From assembly GCA_031292465.1 (NCBI GenBank), contig JARLHB010000507.1:1-15464 (forward strand): a DNA stretch of 15,464 nt, read 5' to 3'. This DNA comes from Ignavibacteriaceae bacterium. GTDB lineage: Bacteria > Bacteroidota > Ignavibacteria > Ignavibacteriales > Ignavibacteriaceae. This document shows, piece after piece, positions 13,716 through 15,464 of this stretch; position 1 is the stretch's first letter, and every line of letters begins with the position of its first letter. The notes beneath the pieces are model-generated. The model was not told the DNA's origin and did no database searches. It was given only the letters and a program-made list of their open reading frames with translations. Position numbers and translations under genes: made by a program.

Positions 13716-15464
13716 ATGAAATTTATATTATCGTTTATAGTGTCTGTAGTATTATCGACTTTAATTTTAACAGGCTGCGGTTCAGAGCCTATAACAAAAA
13801 ACGTAACCCCGGAAAAGTACAATCCAAGCCTTACTCAAATAATAAATGAGTTTAAAATAGATTTTACATACCGCAAGCTTAAATTTAACATTCCTCATGG
13901 TTCCAAAGTCGATTCAATTGAGACAGATACTCTTAAAAAGACGATTAAAATAGACTTAAATGACAACTTTAGTTACCAGCCCTTTAGAACAGAAAATGTT
14001 AATGCCATTTACTCCGAGGTGAAAAATATCTTTGGAAGTAAGTTCTCGGATTATTCATACAGCATCTTATCTTTGAAACGCCCGATTGAGGAGTTGATCC
14101 CAAATTATTACAGGGCAGATACATCCAAATATGATAATACAAGGCTGCCTGTAAATATGAATGCCCGGCCTACACCAGTTGTTAAAAATATGAGCAAAGA
14201 ATATGTGCCGTCAAACGGATTGTTTGGTAAAAATATGGTGGTATGGCCCAGTCATGGCTGGTATTATGATAGTAAAGAAGGGCGCTGGGAATGGCAGCGT
14301 CCCCGGCTCTTCCAGTCCGTAGAGGATGTTTTACCATTATCATTTGTTGTACCTTACCTAATGCCAATGCTTGAAAATGCCGGAGCAATTGTTTTTGACC
14401 CGCGGGAAAGGGATATACAAAAGTATTCAGTTGTAGTTGACAATGATTCGCCTTCAGATATAAAGTTAAAACATTATATAGAAAAAAGCCCTGATAAGAA
14501 GAACAGGTGGAAAGAAGGGGGTGTTGGATTCTCAGCAGGTAATCCTCCTTATCCATCTGGTTACAATCCCTTTGTTAAAGGCACAAGCAGGATTATAATT
14601 GCAGATTCAACGGGGTTGGCCTCAGTCAGTTGGGTTCCTGATATTCCCGCTGAAGGCGAGTATGTTGTTTATGTTGCTTACTCTGCATCTATGGATAATG
14701 CCCCGGATGTTGAATATACTGTCTTTCATTCCGGGATAAAAACTGTGTATAAAGTTAATCAGCAAGTAGGCGGCAGTACATGGATTTATCTGGGCGAGTT
14801 CAGATTTGATAAGGGATATAACACGGAGAAAGATAAGGTGGTTTTATCTAATAAAAGCGGAGAACCCGGCAAAATAATTTCTGCCGATGCAGTACGTTTT
14901 GGCGGTGGCGAAGGAATAATTGAAAGAGGAGGAACCACAAGCGGCCGGCCAAAAGTATTTGAAGCCGCGCGGTATTATTTGCAATATGCGGGCATGCCTG
15001 ATACGCTAGTCTATGATTTAGATCATGATTCAAGCGATTATGCAGACGATTATAAAAGCCGCGGCGAATATGTAAATTACCTTTACGGCAAACCCTTCGG
15101 CCCGAATGTGGACAGGGATGTTAAAGGCCTTAGTATTCCGGTTGACCTGTCATTGGCTTTTCATACCGATGCAGGTATTTCTCACAATGACACTACCGTA
15201 GGTACATTAGCAATTTATAGCATACCCGATGCTAAAATGAAAGATGTTTTCCCTGATGGAACATCAAGATTTGCAAACAGGGATTTGGCAGATATAATTC
15301 AAACACAGATTGTAAATGATATTCGTGCAAAATATGATTCTACGTGGGCAAGAAGACAGTTAAAAAGCTCAGATTACAGCGAGGTAGTCCGCCCCAATGT
15401 TCCATCGGTTATAATAGAACTTTTATCGCATCAGAATTTTAACGATATGAAGTTCGCACTTGAT
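13716..15464 (+). CDS. Lipoprotein amidase with inserted golvesin-like domain (partial, C-terminus beyond right edge)
   Basis: Direct translation from ATG 13716 gives 583 codons with no stop before the window ends; AAGG at 13706-13709 is the ribosome site. Residues 1-21 form a lipoprotein signal peptide with lipobox LTGC (C21). A catalytic domain resembling MurNAc-LAA (Amidase_3) zinc amidases is split into two parts: VVWPSHGWYY with H180 and downstream acidic E203, then later LSLAFHTDAG with H483 and PSVIIELLSHQNF with E568, the expected positions of zinc ligands and the catalytic glutamate. Between them, about 289-398 (GTSRIIIADSTGLASVSWVP, GEYVVYVAYSAS, GKIISADAVRFGGG) is a golvesin C-terminal-like beta-sandwich. 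Bacteroidota proteins of this build are often labelled 'xanthan lyase', but the catalytic residues point to cell-wall amide cleavage. Probably an outer-membrane or periplasmic lipoprotein acting on peptidoglycan. Confidence 0.85.
   Translation, partial: MKFILSFIVSVVLSTLILTGCGSEPITKNVTPEKYNPSLTQIINEFKIDFTYRKLKFNIPHGSKVDSIETDTLKKTIKIDLNDNFSYQPFRTENVNAIYSEVKNIFGSKFSDYSYSILSLKRPIEELIPNYYRADTSKYDNTRLPVNMNARPTPVVKNMSKEYVPSNGLFGKNMVVWPSHGWYYDSKEGRWEWQRPRLFQSVEDVLPLSFVVPYLMPMLENAGAIVFDPRERDIQKYSVVVDNDSPSDIKLKHYIEKSPDKKNRWKEGGVGFSAGNPPYPSGYNPFVKGTSRIIIADSTGLASVSWVPDIPAEGEYVVYVAYSASMDNAPDVEYTVFHSGIKTVYKVNQQVGGSTWIYLGEFRFDKGYNTEKDKVVLSNKSGEPGKIISADAVRFGGGEGIIERGGTTSGRPKVFEAARYYLQYAGMPDTLVYDLDHDSSDYADDYKSRGEYVNYLYGKPFGPNVDRDVKGLSIPVDLSLAFHTDAGISHNDTTVGTLAIYSIPDAKMKDVFPDGTSRFANRDLADIIQTQIVNDIRAKYDSTWARRQLKSSDYSEVVRPNVPSVIIELLSHQNFNDMKFALD

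Noticed and set aside
1..15464. CRISPR array, insertion sequence, tRNA or rRNA
   Set aside because: I saw no regularly spaced repeats, transposase, cloverleaf or rRNA-like segments on either strand.

Overview
The window looks like chromosome from an AT-rich, Gram-negative member of the Bacteroidota/Chlorobiota supergroup, most like the Ignavibacteria. The grounds are a TonB-dependent receptor with an N-terminal CarboxypepD_reg-like domain, a large secreted protein ending in a type IX secretion (T9SS) type sorting domain (NVFPNPYYG region), a PorV/PorQ-family outer-membrane protein, and a lipoprotein of the golvesin-domain/MurNAc-LAA amidase ('xanthan lyase') family. This placement comes from protein style only; no rRNA gene, tRNA gene or marker gene is present.

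Layout. On the minus strand, 1-404 holds the N-terminal part of a DedA membrane protein that runs off the left edge. A divergent lipoprotein (726-1433, NrfJ-like plus OB-fold-like domains) follows, then about 480 bp of AT-rich DNA. The central block (1917-9617, plus strand) reads as one operon: a small putative exported protein, a 1016-residue TonB-dependent receptor, a large surface protein with a T9SS sorting domain, and a PorV-like protein, closed by a perfect 14-bp-stem terminator at 9663-9697. A secreted protein with two lipocalin-like repeats (9800-10447) converges on a full-length phosphoenolpyruvate carboxylase gene (10557-13367, minus), with a palindrome between them. After a divergent spacer, a lipoprotein amidase with an inserted golvesin-like domain starts at 13716 and runs off the right edge.

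How the genes fit together. Receptor, cargo and PorV-like protein form a cell-envelope module: the receptor would import a ligand, the large protein would be exported and attached to the surface through its C-terminal domain, and the PorV-like protein would be the outer-membrane partner for that cargo. The most notable observation is that the cargo gene is split by one in-frame TGA (7489-7491). The frame resumes with no shift, family resemblance and the flanking residues suggest glycine at this point (GGA to TGA), and the stop separates the signal peptide from the sorting domain. It is a recent nonsense mutation, a sequencing error or a readthrough site. Two genes cut by the window edges (1-404 and 13716-15464) have no complete open frame inside the window and were read by direct translation.
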